A stretch of 7,140 nt of DNA from Acidobacteriota bacterium (GTDB lineage: Bacteria > Acidobacteriota > Terriglobia > Terriglobales > Acidobacteriaceae): assembly GCA_021851465.1 (NCBI GenBank), contig JAJZDL010000150.1:1-7140 (forward strand), written 5' to 3'. Below the pieces are notes generated by a model that had not been told where the DNA came from, did no database searches, and saw nothing but the letters and a program-made list of their open reading frames with translations. A program made the position numbers and the translations under genes. Below are positions 1 to 5,827 of this stretch, piece by piece. Numbering within the stretch: position 1 is the first letter of the stretch; every line of letters starts with the position of its first letter.

Positions 1-574
1 TCAGCTTCAGAATATTGTGGCTGGCGGTGTGGTCCATCTCGCCGACGGACTGCTCCAGCGGCACCAGCTCCGGCGTGCCGTTGAAGGTGTCCAGCGCGAG
101 CACGCTGTCCGACGCCGAGAGATGGAGGTCCGGGGCAACCTCGGGCGTCCACGCGGCGCGGTCGGCCTCCTCTTGCAGCAACTGTGGGTCGATCGTTGGA
201 TTTGAGTTTTCCGCGGCGGTCGGCTCCGGCCCGGCAGCGCCGCCGGATGCGGGCCGATTCTGCCGCTCCCACTTGTTCGTCGCGTCCCAGTCGACCAGGT
301 CGGTCGGTATCTCCTCGGTCTCGTCGCGCTCGGCGCTGTAGTAGCTTACGATCTTGCCCTTCACCGTGTAACTCATCACGATCTGGTAGCTGCCGTCCTT
401 CAGGACCAGCCGCGTGCGATGCGGCGCCATCGAGGCCTGCGCGTTGCCCGCCTGCTGCGCGACCGCGTCGGGCAACGCACTGGGTGCGACAGCGGTCTGC
501 GCAAGCACCACACACATCCCCGCACACCCAGCGAGGAGCACCGTGGCCCAGCCCGCCGCCGCGAAATTTTTCAT
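1..574 (-). CDS. Exported protein of unknown function (C-terminus beyond left edge)
   Basis: An open minus-strand frame of 191 codons runs to the left edge, so the C-terminus is missing. The N-terminus (MKNF, then a hydrophobic stretch of about residues 5-25) looks like a Sec signal peptide. Cleavage could fall after VLA (residues 23-25) or after TAVA (27-30). A lipobox-like LAGC (14-17) also occurs, so a lipoprotein is possible. The mature part has a strand-rich segment (RLVLKDGSYQIVMSY, about 55-69), followed by YYSAERDETEEIP and LVDWDATNKWE, then a Pro/Ala/Gly-rich linker and a second conserved-looking block (LALDTFNGTPELVPLEQS). It resembles conserved hypothetical proteins I associate with Terriglobia, but I cannot assign a function. 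AGGAG (578-582) lies 3 nt before this ATG and abuts an alternative ATG at 577-575, so the start is uncertain by one codon. It is transcribed divergently from the permease. Confidence 0.8.
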   Translation of the reverse strand, partial: MKNFAAAGWATVLLAGCAGMCVVLAQTAVAPSALPDAVAQQAGNAQASMAPHRTRLVLKDGSYQIVMSYTVKGKIVSYYSAERDETEEIPTDLVDWDATNKWERQNRPASGGAAGPEPTAAENSNPTIDPQLLQEEADRAAWTPEVAPDLHLSASDSVLALDTFNGTPELVPLEQSVGEMDHTASHNILKL

Positions 575-577
575 CAT

Positions 578-644
578 CTCCTGCCACCCCTGCTGAAAAG
601 TTTAGATGCATTGCCGCAGGCCGCGATAGCTTGGGCCTCGGAGC
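578..644. promoter_or_regulatory. Divergent intergenic region with presumed promoters
   Basis: These 67 bp separate the minus-strand exported-protein gene from the plus-strand permease and must serve both 5' ends unless a promoter lies inside a gene. On the minus strand TAAACT (604-599) matches the -10 consensus at 4 of 6 positions, but no good -35 is visible at 16-18 bp. On the plus strand nothing convincing is seen upstream of 645. TACCAT at 656-661 would suit a start at the in-frame ATG 669. These sites are suggestions only. Confidence 0.3.
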
Positions 645-1625
645 ATGGATCTCGTTACCATACAGAAGATGCTTCCTCGCCTCTCACAGACCGGCCGCAT
701 CGCCGTGGCCTTCGCCTGCGTGTATCTTTGCTGGGGCTCGACGTACGCGGCGATTTACATCGCCGGGCTGCACCTTGCGCCTCCGCTGGTGGGCGCGATT
801 CGCTCGCTGATCTCTACGGCGATCATCTGCACGCTCTGCGTAGCGCGCGGCAGCAGCCTGCGCGTCCCCGGCGGCACCGCCTGGCGCCTGGCCCTTGTCG
901 GGATTCTGCTGATGACCGTCAACAATGTGCTGCTCATCTGGGGCGAGACCAAGGTCGCCTCCGGCCTGTCCTCGCTGGTGATTGCGATGGTTCCCATCTT
1001 CGTCGCGCTCATCGAGGCCGCGCTTCCCGCAGGCGAACGGCTGAACCTGCGCGGATGGATGGGAACGCTGCTGGGTGTGCTGGGGATGACGGTGCTGCTG
1101 TGGCCTGCGCTCCATCGCGCCTCCATCGGCGGCACGGGACGGCGCAGCCTACTCGGCTTTGCGCTTCTGCTGGCCGCCGCGCTGGCCTTTGCCATCGGCT
1201 CGGTGCTCTCGCGCCGCTTCCGCTTCCACATCGACACGTTCGTCGCCACGGCATGGCAGATCGGCTCCGCGGGCGTCCTCAACCTTACCATCGCGACCGC
1301 CGGGGGCTGCTTCCGCACAGCGCAGTGGACGCGCGGAGGCATCCTCGCCATCGTCTACCTCTCGACCGTCGGATCGGTGGTCGGCCTCACCGCATACACC
1401 TACCTGCTGCAACACGTTCCGGTCACGAAGGTCTCTACCTACGCCTTCGTCAACCCGGTCATCGCTGTGCTCATCGGCGTCGCCCTGTTTCATGAGCGGC
1501 TGGCCCCGGCAGAGATTGCAGGAACGGTCCTGATCCTGGTGGCCGTCGCCACCGTCATCCTCTGCCGCACCCAGCCGGCAGCCGTTGCCACCGATCCGAT
1601 GTTGGAGATCCCGATCGAGGAGTAA
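645..1625 (+). CDS. EamA/DMT-family permease
   Basis: This 326-residue inner-membrane protein fits the drug/metabolite transporter superfamily, whose members usually have two repeated EamA domains and 10 transmembrane helices in about 300 residues. The first domain (about 18-150) opens with VAFACVYLCWGSTY, where WGSTY (30-34) is characteristic, and includes the later hydrophobic GWMGTLLGVLGMTVLLWP helix. The second (about 165-310) begins GFALLLAAALAFAIGSVLSRRF and ends in helices rich in Val, Ala and Ile. The segment YLLQHVPVTKVSTYAFVNPVIAVLIGVALFHERL is the typical penultimate block. Substrate cannot be inferred; exporters of amino acids or metabolites are common in the family. The start is uncertain: ATG 645 has CGGAG only 1 nt upstream, and ATG 669 (residue 9) is a plausible alternative preceded by a -10-like TACCAT (656-661). 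The gene lies 97 nt before folC. Confidence 0.88.
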   Translation: MDLVTIQKMLPRLSQTGRIAVAFACVYLCWGSTYAAIYIAGLHLAPPLVGAIRSLISTAIICTLCVARGSSLRVPGGTAWRLALVGILLMTVNNVLLIWGETKVASGLSSLVIAMVPIFVALIEAALPAGERLNLRGWMGTLLGVLGMTVLLWPALHRASIGGTGRRSLLGFALLLAAALAFAIGSVLSRRFRFHIDTFVATAWQIGSAGVLNLTIATAGGCFRTAQWTRGGILAIVYLSTVGSVVGLTAYTYLLQHVPVTKVSTYAFVNPVIAVLIGVALFHERLAPAEIAGTVLILVAVATVILCRTQPAAVATDPMLEIPIEE

Positions 1626-1710
1626 CAGGCGACGCTGGGCGGGTGAGTGCCTGAAGAACCGGGCAGGCCGCGTCCATGCTCCACGCAGTGCCCGGCGGAG
1701 CAAACCGCTC

Positions 1711-1716
1711 TAGAAT
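1711..1716 (+). promoter_or_regulatory. -10 element (TAGAAT) placed for a leaderless folC transcript
   Basis: TAGAAT matches TATAAT at 5 of 6 positions and ends 6 nt before the folC ATG at 1723. If transcription begins at the A of that ATG, the hexamer occupies exactly -12 to -7. No Shine-Dalgarno sequence sits at a usable distance; the nearest purine run, CGGAG, is at 1696-1700, 22 nt upstream. No -35 hexamer is recognisable around 1688-1693. The placement suggests a leaderless start, which is inference. Confidence 0.45.
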
Positions 1717-1722
1717 AGCCCC

Positions 1723-3216
1723 ATGTCCTACGTTGCAGCGGTCGACCATCTGCATGGCCTTGCATTGGAGCTTGCCCCGTCCGCCGCGCGGCGGAAGTTC
1801 GACCTGGCGCACATGCGCATACTGGCCGCTGCACTGGGCGATCCGCAGGGCCAGTTCCGCTCGGTCCTCGTCGCCGGAACCAACGGCAAGGGGAGCACCG
1901 CCGCTACGCTTGCCGCCATCTGTTCCGCCGCCGGGCTGCGCACCGCGCTTTATACCTCACCGCACCTCTCGCGCGTCACCGAGCGCATCCGCACGTCCGA
2001 ACCCGGCGCACCGAGCGCGCTTGTTGCGGGGCCGGATTCGAGGGCGGCCCATGCGCCTGCACGGATGAGGGCTTCCGAACCGTCTTTTGAACAACGGATG
2101 CCGGAGCTTGCCGAGATCCCCGAGGAGGAGTTTGCCCGGCTCTACTTCGGCATCGACGAGGTTGCGCAACGGCTGGTGGCCACGGGCAAGCTGCCGCACG
2201 GGCCCAGCTTCTTCGAGTCGCTTACGGCGCTCGCCTTTCTGTACTTTGCCGAGCGCAAGGTCGAGATCGCCATCCTCGAAGTCGGCATGGGGGGCCGGCT
2301 GGACGCCACGAACATCGTCGAGCCGGTTCTCTCGGTGATCACCGACATTGCGCTCGACCATCGCGAGTATCTGGGCGAGACAATCGCGGAGATCGCGCTC
2401 GAAAAGGCCGGCATCCTCCGCCCGCACGGCACTCTGGTGGCGCTGCCACAGCTCGCAGAGGCCGAGCGGGTCATCCGCGCGCAGGCCCGCGCGCTCGATG
2501 TGCGCTGCATCGACGGGAGCGCCTTCCTTCCCGGCCGCGACTGCGCGAACGCCGCACCCGAGCAGCCCTCCATCGCGCCCCTGCGCCCGAACCACTACCG
2601 GGTCGCGCTTGGCGGCGAGCGCTTGCAGGTCCGCTCGCCGCTGGCAGGCGAACACCAACAGCGCAACCTTGCCCTGGCCATCGCCGCCGCCGTCGCATTG
2701 CGCGAGGCGAAGAAGCCGGCACAATCGAACAAAGGTTGTTACAACATTCCAAACGCCGCGATTGAAGCGGGCATCGCCAACACAGTCTGGCCCGGACGGC
2801 TCGAGTTTCTGCCGCCCAACCTGTTGCTGGACGTGGCCCACAATCCGGCGGGCGCAACGGCCTTGCGCTCTGCCCTCGCCACGCTGCCCGCGCACCGCCC
2901 GCGGACCCTGCTCTTCAGTTGCCTGCGCGACAAAGATCTCGCGGAGATGGCGCGGATCCTCTTCCCGCTCTTTGCCGCAACCGCCGACAGGGCGCAAGAC
3001 TGCATCGTGCTGGCACCGATCGACAACCCTCGCGCGGCAAGCCTTGACGACCTGGAGCACGCCGCGCGGGCGTTGCATCTGACGGCCCATGCCGCGGAGA
3101 GCCCAACCGAGGCCCTCGCCCTGGCCCGCAGGCTGACGCCGCCCAGCGGCCTCATCGTTGCAACCGGCTCCATCTATCTGGTTGCCGCGCTGCGCGATGC
3201 AATCCTACAACCGTGA
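1723..3216 (+). CDS. folC: Folylpolyglutamate synthase / dihydrofolate synthase
   Basis: FolC is a cytosolic Mur-ligase-family enzyme that adds L-glutamate to folates using ATP; many bacterial versions also make dihydrofolate from dihydropteroate. The P-loop AGTNGKGST (51-59) is followed by TSPHL (78-82), SFFESLTALAF (162-172), the signature LEVGMGGRLDATN (185-197), ITDIALDHREYLGETIAEIALEKAGI (206-231), a GEHQQRN motif, WPGRLE, and LLLDVAHNPAG (367-377) for the C-terminal glutamate-ligase domain. At 497 residues it is longer than the usual 420-440. Most of the excess is residues 91-128, an Ala/Pro/Ser/Arg-rich insertion between TERIR and the normal AEIPEEEF segment. The ATG is chosen because MSYVAAVDHLHGLALEL is a normal family N-terminus and a -10-like hexamer lies just upstream. 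It appears to lead the folC-plsC-peptidase-rsmG run. Confidence 0.96.
   Translation: MSYVAAVDHLHGLALELAPSAARRKFDLAHMRILAAALGDPQGQFRSVLVAGTNGKGSTAATLAAICSAAGLRTALYTSPHLSRVTERIRTSEPGAPSALVAGPDSRAAHAPARMRASEPSFEQRMPELAEIPEEEFARLYFGIDEVAQRLVATGKLPHGPSFFESLTALAFLYFAERKVEIAILEVGMGGRLDATNIVEPVLSVITDIALDHREYLGETIAEIALEKAGILRPHGTLVALPQLAEAERVIRAQARALDVRCIDGSAFLPGRDCANAAPEQPSIAPLRPNHYRVALGGERLQVRSPLAGEHQQRNLALAIAAAVALREAKKPAQSNKGCYNIPNAAIEAGIANTVWPGRLEFLPPNLLLDVAHNPAGATALRSALATLPAHRPRTLLFSCLRDKDLAEMARILFPLFAATADRAQDCIVLAPIDNPRAASLDDLEHAARALHLTAHAAESPTEALALARRLTPPSGLIVATGSIYLVAALRDAILQP
1993..2106 (+). other. In-frame insertion within folC
   Basis: These codons encode FolC residues 91-128. They fall between two segments that are normally almost adjacent in the family: TSPHLSRVTERIR and AEIPEEEFARLYF. 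The inserted peptide lacks hydrophobic core positions and is rich in Ala, Pro, Ser, Arg and Glu, as expected for a surface loop. An 8-bp direct repeat, TCCGAACC, occurs at 1996-2003 and 2074-2081, exactly 78 bp (26 codons) apart. Loss or gain of one repeat interval would therefore keep the frame. The boundaries are estimated from remembered family sequences, not from an alignment. Confidence 0.6.
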
Positions 3217-3217
3217 G

Positions 3218-3265
3218 TGAGAGAATAAGCCGAGCCATACGCCGAAGCATGAGTTGAACCATGAG
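3218..3265 (+). repeat. Degenerate 12-nt tandem repeat before and into plsC start
   Basis: The segment can be cut into 12-nt units at 3218-3229, 3230-3241, 3242-3253 and 3254-3265. The last two (CCGAAGCATGAG and TTGAACCATGAG) agree at 9 of 12 positions, and the second resembles them (CCGAGCCATACG). The first is only weakly related. The repeat fills most of the folC-plsC gap and includes the plsC ATG, with a further out-of-use ATG one unit upstream. It may be decayed slippage product and may be chance. Confidence 0.35.
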
Positions 3266-4214
3266 CGATCGAGACGCAAACCCGGGCACGGCACTCGACT
3301 GCGCGCCAGACTGCGACCGGCAGGCCTGCACCGGCCCCGAGGGTGCGCGCGGCGCGGCGGCCACGCCAGGCGCAGCGCCGCCGCCTGTCCACCGGATTCC
3401 CGCCCATCTGCGGTACTTCTCCCGGTTCGTCCTGGTTCCGCTGATGGCGCTTGCGACCGGCACCTTCGGCTGCGCCTCGCTGGTCTGCGGGCTGTGGGAC
3501 CGCTCCGGCCGCCAGCAACACCTTGTCGCGCGGGCTTGGGCCGCCACCATGCTGCGCATCGCGCTGTCGCCGGTGCGCCTTGTCGGAGCGGAGAAGCTCA
3601 AGCAGCACCCGGTGGCCGTCTATGCCTCCAACCACCTGAGCTATATGGATACGCCCGCGCTCTTCGCCAAGCTGCCCTTCCAGTTTCGCATCCTGGCCAA
3701 GCAGCAACTCTGGAAGATCCCGTTTGTGGGCTGGTACCTGAATCGCTCCGGCCAGGTGCCGGTGGATTCGCGCAGCTCTCGCTCTGCCATTGCGGGCCTC
3801 CTGCGCGGGGTCGCGGCGCTGAAGGCCGGAATGCCTCTGGTCCTGTTTCCCGAAGGCGCGCGGAGCCCCGACGGCCACATGCAGACCGCCCACTCAGGAT
3901 GCGCCTTCATGGCGCTCCGCGCGGGCGTTCCGCTGATCCCGCTGGCGCTGATCGGGACCTACGAGCTGCTTCCGATCCACGTCTACAGCCTGCGCCCGCG
4001 CCCGCTGATGATCGTCGTTGGCGATCCCATCCCCACAGACGGGCTGACCACCCGCGACGCAGACGCCCTGACCGCGCGCCTCTACGATGAGATCGCCAGG
4101 ATGTACTATCGATACTCGGATCTCATGCCCGCGCCCGCAGACGGTCGCCTGCACGAGACCCATGCACCGGATGCGAATGCAGCCAACGCTCCGAACGTAA
4201 CTCGCGGAGCCTAA
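3261..4214 (+). CDS. plsC: 1-acyl-sn-glycerol-3-phosphate acyltransferase (PlsC-type)
   Basis: This 317-residue protein carries the glycerolipid acyltransferase motifs in order: the catalytic HX4D in NHLSYMD (H125, D130), a block-II segment GWYLNRSGQVPVD (157-169), FPEG in LVLFPEGARSPDG (FPEG at 196-199), and a block-IV segment VPLIPLALIGTYELLP. The family transfers an acyl group to lysophosphatidate or related lysolipids at the inner membrane. A hydrophobic stretch at about residues 55-78 probably anchors the enzyme. The first 45 or so residues are unusual: low in order, Gly/Ala/Pro-rich, with three cysteines (14, 18, 23). No Shine-Dalgarno sequence is evident, and the 44-nt gap from folC contains a decayed 12-nt repeat running into the ATG. 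An upstream ATG at 3249 stops after two codons, so 3261 is preferred. Substrate specificity is not proven by the motifs. Confidence 0.92.
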   Translation: MSDRDANPGTALDCAPDCDRQACTGPEGARGAAATPGAAPPPVHRIPAHLRYFSRFVLVPLMALATGTFGCASLVCGLWDRSGRQQHLVARAWAATMLRIALSPVRLVGAEKLKQHPVAVYASNHLSYMDTPALFAKLPFQFRILAKQQLWKIPFVGWYLNRSGQVPVDSRSSRSAIAGLLRGVAALKAGMPLVLFPEGARSPDGHMQTAHSGCAFMALRAGVPLIPLALIGTYELLPIHVYSLRPRPLMIVVGDPIPTDGLTTRDADALTARLYDEIARMYYRYSDLMPAPADGRLHETHAPDANAANAPNVTRGA

Positions 4215-4220
4215 ACCCTG

Positions 4221-4238
4221 ATGACCAGAGCCCAATGA
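4221..4238 (+). CDS. Five-codon leader ORF coupled to the downstream peptidase
   Basis: ATG at 4221 opens a frame encoding MTRAQ and stops at TGA 4236-4238, which overlaps the ATG of the next gene (4235-4237) as ATGA. GCGGAG (4204-4209) lies 11 nt before this small ORF but 25 nt before the real gene, so ribosomes could initiate here and restart at 4235. The two starts share a near-duplicate, ATGACCAGAG and ATGACCAGAC, 14 nt apart, so the leader is probably a byproduct of a short tandem duplication. Its translation is unproven. Confidence 0.35.
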   Translation: MTRAQ

Positions 4239-5008
4239 CCAGACCTCGCATCGCCATTCCGGTCCCGAGCACCGATCCCGAGTACAGCAGCCAGGCCTGG
4301 CAGCAGTATGCGACCGCCGTCGAGCGCAGCGGAGGCGAGGCCGTCGAGATTCCGCTTGGCGATCCCCCGGCCACGACGGCGCGCCTGGTCGCCGAGTGCC
4401 AGGGAATCCTGCTGCCGGGCAGCGGCGCGGACGTCAATCCGCAGAAGTACGGGCAGGAGCCAGTCCCCGAATGCGCCCCGCCCGATCCGTCGCGCGAGAA
4501 CGTCGATGAGCTGCTGCTACAGGACGCGCACAACATGGGCAAGCCGATCCTCACCATCTGCTTCGGCACCCAGACGCTCAACGTCTGGCGCGGCGGTACG
4601 TTGGTGCAGCATCTCACCGGCCTGCCCGTAAACCATAAGGCGGGCCGCAAGGTCCCCATCGCCCATACGGTAGAGGTGGCGACGGATTCACTGCTCGGCC
4701 AGATGGTCTCTGCGGAGCAATCCGCCGAGACCGACGGCGATCTTCGCCTGCCGGTCAACTCAAGCCACCATCAGGCGGTCGCCACCGCCGGAGACGGCCT
4801 GCGCGTCAGCGCTCGGAGCTCCATCGATGGAGTCATCGAAGCGATTGAAAACACAGACGATGCGCCGGGAGGAAGATTCGTTGTCGGGATCCAGTGGCAC
4901 CCCGAGCGCACCTTCGACGAGAGTGCCGTCTCCAGGGCACTCTTCGCGCGCTTCATCGCAGAGGCCGAGGCGTGGACTCCGCGTCCGCCTTCCACAGAAC
5001 CGGTTTGA
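4235..5008 (+). CDS. Gamma-glutamyl-gamma-aminobutyrate hydrolase family protein (class I glutamine amidotransferase-like)
   Basis: This 257-residue cytosolic enzyme belongs to the peptidase C26/PuuD family, which hydrolyses gamma-glutamyl bonds with a Cys-His-Glu triad. Visible features are LLPGSGADVNPQKYG (59-73, the family's PGGxDxxPxxY segment), the nucleophile in LTICFGTQTLNV (C108), GGTLVQHLTG, the substrate-side NSSHHQAV, and the terminal GIQWHPE giving H222 and E224. The residue after the nucleophile is Phe where PuuD has Arg, so gamma-glutamyl-GABA may not be the substrate. No putrescine-degradation genes are nearby, and its position between plsC and rsmG gives no metabolic clue. ATG 4235 is used because it starts MTRPRIAIPVP, a normal first beta strand. 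It lies 20 nt after plsC and 10 nt before rsmG. Confidence 0.9.
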   Translation: MTRPRIAIPVPSTDPEYSSQAWQQYATAVERSGGEAVEIPLGDPPATTARLVAECQGILLPGSGADVNPQKYGQEPVPECAPPDPSRENVDELLLQDAHNMGKPILTICFGTQTLNVWRGGTLVQHLTGLPVNHKAGRKVPIAHTVEVATDSLLGQMVSAEQSAETDGDLRLPVNSSHHQAVATAGDGLRVSARSSIDGVIEAIENTDDAPGGRFVVGIQWHPERTFDESAVSRALFARFIAEAEAWTPRPPSTEPV

Positions 5009-5012
5009 GGTG
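5007..5012 (+). promoter_or_regulatory. Ribosome binding site fixing a TTG start for rsmG
   Basis: GAGGTG is a strong Shine-Dalgarno sequence and sits 6 nt before TTG 5019. It overlaps the stop codon of the preceding peptidase gene (TGA 5006-5008), so translation of the two genes is probably coupled. The in-frame GTG at 5010 is part of this site and has no useful ribosome binding site of its own. Confidence 0.6.
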
Positions 5013-5018
5013 CGTATT

Positions 5019-5660
5019 TTGACCTCCGAGGCGATCGCAGAGCTGCTCGAACCGTATGTCGGCTCGCTTGCCAGGCCGATCGAGGGTGCTGCCATCGAGC
5101 AGGAGCGGTGGGCTGTGATTTACTCGCAACTTATTGTTTATATTGAACTTATGATGAAGTGGAACGCTCGCATCAACCTCTCGGCAATCCGTTCGCCGGA
5201 GGAGATTGTCCGGCGGCACTTCGGCGAGAGTCTGTTTGTTGCGACACGCCTCGGCCCGTGTGGAAGCCTGCTCGACTTCGGCTCCGGCGCGGGTTTTCCC
5301 GGCATTCCGATCCAGTTGCTTCGGCCGGATGTGGCGGTGACGCTGGCGGAATCGCGCAACAGAAAGGCATCGTTTCTCCGCGAGGTCATCCGCAGCCTGG
5401 CGTTGCCGACGGAGGTCTGGGCGGGCCGGGTGGAGGCGATGCCAGCGGATCGGCGATTTGACGCGGTCAGCCTGCGCGCAGTCGACGAGATGCCCGCAGC
5501 GGTGCGGGAGGCGTCAATCCGGGCCAGGCAACGACTGCTGATCGTCGGGACTGCGCATCCGTCGATCTACCCCGGTGTGGCGGAGCGCTTCCTTATTGCG
5601 GAGCCGATTGCCCTGCCACAGTCGAGCGAGGGGGCGTTGTGGATTGCGCATCGGCGTTAG
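5019..5660 (+). CDS. rsmG: 16S rRNA (guanine527-N7)-methyltransferase
   Basis: RsmG (GidB) methylates N7 of G527 in 16S rRNA using S-adenosylmethionine. From the TTG start the product is 213 residues, close to the 207 of E. coli. Family features are MKWNARINLSAI (46-57), the RRHFGESLFVA segment (65-75, the usual RHxxDSL region), the SAM-binding loop LLDFGSGAGFPGIP (84-97), an acidic ribose-binding position in TLAESRNRKASFLREV, and FDAVSLRAVDEMP. ATG and GTG codons farther upstream in the same frame lie inside the peptidase gene, and the Shine-Dalgarno site at 5007-5012 favours TTG 5019. The last 16 bp, including the stop, are perfectly duplicated downstream. Location directly before parA is the common gidB-parAB order near origins; gidA (mnmG) is not upstream here. 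Confidence 0.95.
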   Translation: MTSEAIAELLEPYVGSLARPIEGAAIEQERWAVIYSQLIVYIELMMKWNARINLSAIRSPEEIVRRHFGESLFVATRLGPCGSLLDFGSGAGFPGIPIQLLRPDVAVTLAESRNRKASFLREVIRSLALPTEVWAGRVEAMPADRRFDAVSLRAVDEMPAAVREASIRARQRLLIVGTAHPSIYPGVAERFLIAEPIALPQSSEGALWIAHRR

Positions 5661-5676
5661 TGCGCATCGGCGTTAG
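5645..5676 (+). repeat. Perfect 16-bp tandem duplication at the rsmG stop
   Basis: TGCGCATCGGCGTTAG occurs at 5645-5660 and again immediately at 5661-5676. The first copy encodes the C-terminal residues and stop codon of RsmG; the second is non-coding. A perfect copy suggests a recent slippage event. Confidence 0.9.
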
Positions 5677-5710
5677 GTAGATCGGATGATATTGCTGTTG
5701 CTCCTGCGCG

Positions 5711-5726
5711 TGTTCCACGTGAAACA
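5711..5726 (+). other. parS centromere site 1
   Basis: TGTTCCACGTGAAACA matches the bacterial chromosomal parS consensus (TGTTYCACGTGAAACA) throughout. It is an imperfect palindrome centred on CACGTG, with one arm mismatch (C5 opposite A12). ParB binds parS as a dimer and spreads or slides from it as a CTP-dependent clamp. The site lies about 260 bp upstream of parA. Confidence 0.95.
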
Positions 5727-5742
5727 TGATCCAGATGAAACA
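5727..5742 (+). other. Degenerate parS copy abutting parS1
   Basis: TGATCCAGATGAAACA begins at the base after parS1 ends and matches parS at 13 of 16 positions in the same orientation. The three differences are at position 3 and at the two central bases (8 and 9), which destroys the CACGTG core. It keeps an intact right-hand TGAAACA half. It may be a decayed tandem copy or a half-site that ParB contacts weakly. Confidence 0.5.
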
Positions 5743-5782
5743 TTGCGCGGCTCTCGCACGGTTCGTAGGGTGAATCGCAGAC

Positions 5783-5798
5783 TGTTCCACGTGAAACA
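5783..5798 (+). other. parS centromere site 2
   Basis: A second perfect copy of TGTTCCACGTGAAACA, identical to site 1 and in the same orientation, starts 72 bp downstream of it. Bases flanking the 16-mer differ, so the conservation is confined to the binding site itself, as expected for a functional ParB target. Confidence 0.95.
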
Positions 5799-5827
5799 CA
5801 CGTTCGATCTGCATCGTGGCAGAAAAG

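Noticed and set aside
419..1495. Long plus-strand frame (358 codons) overlapping the permease
   Set aside because: It is Arg/Ala/Pro/His-rich, with no family features. It is an out-of-frame shadow typical of GC-rich DNA, and the in-frame permease is unmistakable.
1649..1668. GCCTG/CAGGC inverted repeat after the permease, considered as a terminator
   Set aside because: It has a 5-bp stem with a 10-nt loop and no T tract.
1957..3090. Long minus-strand frame (377 codons) opposite folC
   Set aside because: It lies wholly antisense to a clear FolC sequence, and its composition is that of a mirrored codon-position bias.
3174..3893. Minus-strand frame of 239 codons opposite plsC
   Set aside because: It is antisense to a gene with intact HX4D and FPEG motifs, and shows no recognisable domain.
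5808..5823. Small hairpin TCTGC-ATCGTG-GCAGA considered as the rsmG terminator
   Set aside because: The stem is only 5 bp and is followed by an A-rich run, not a T tract. It is also about 150 bp from the stop.
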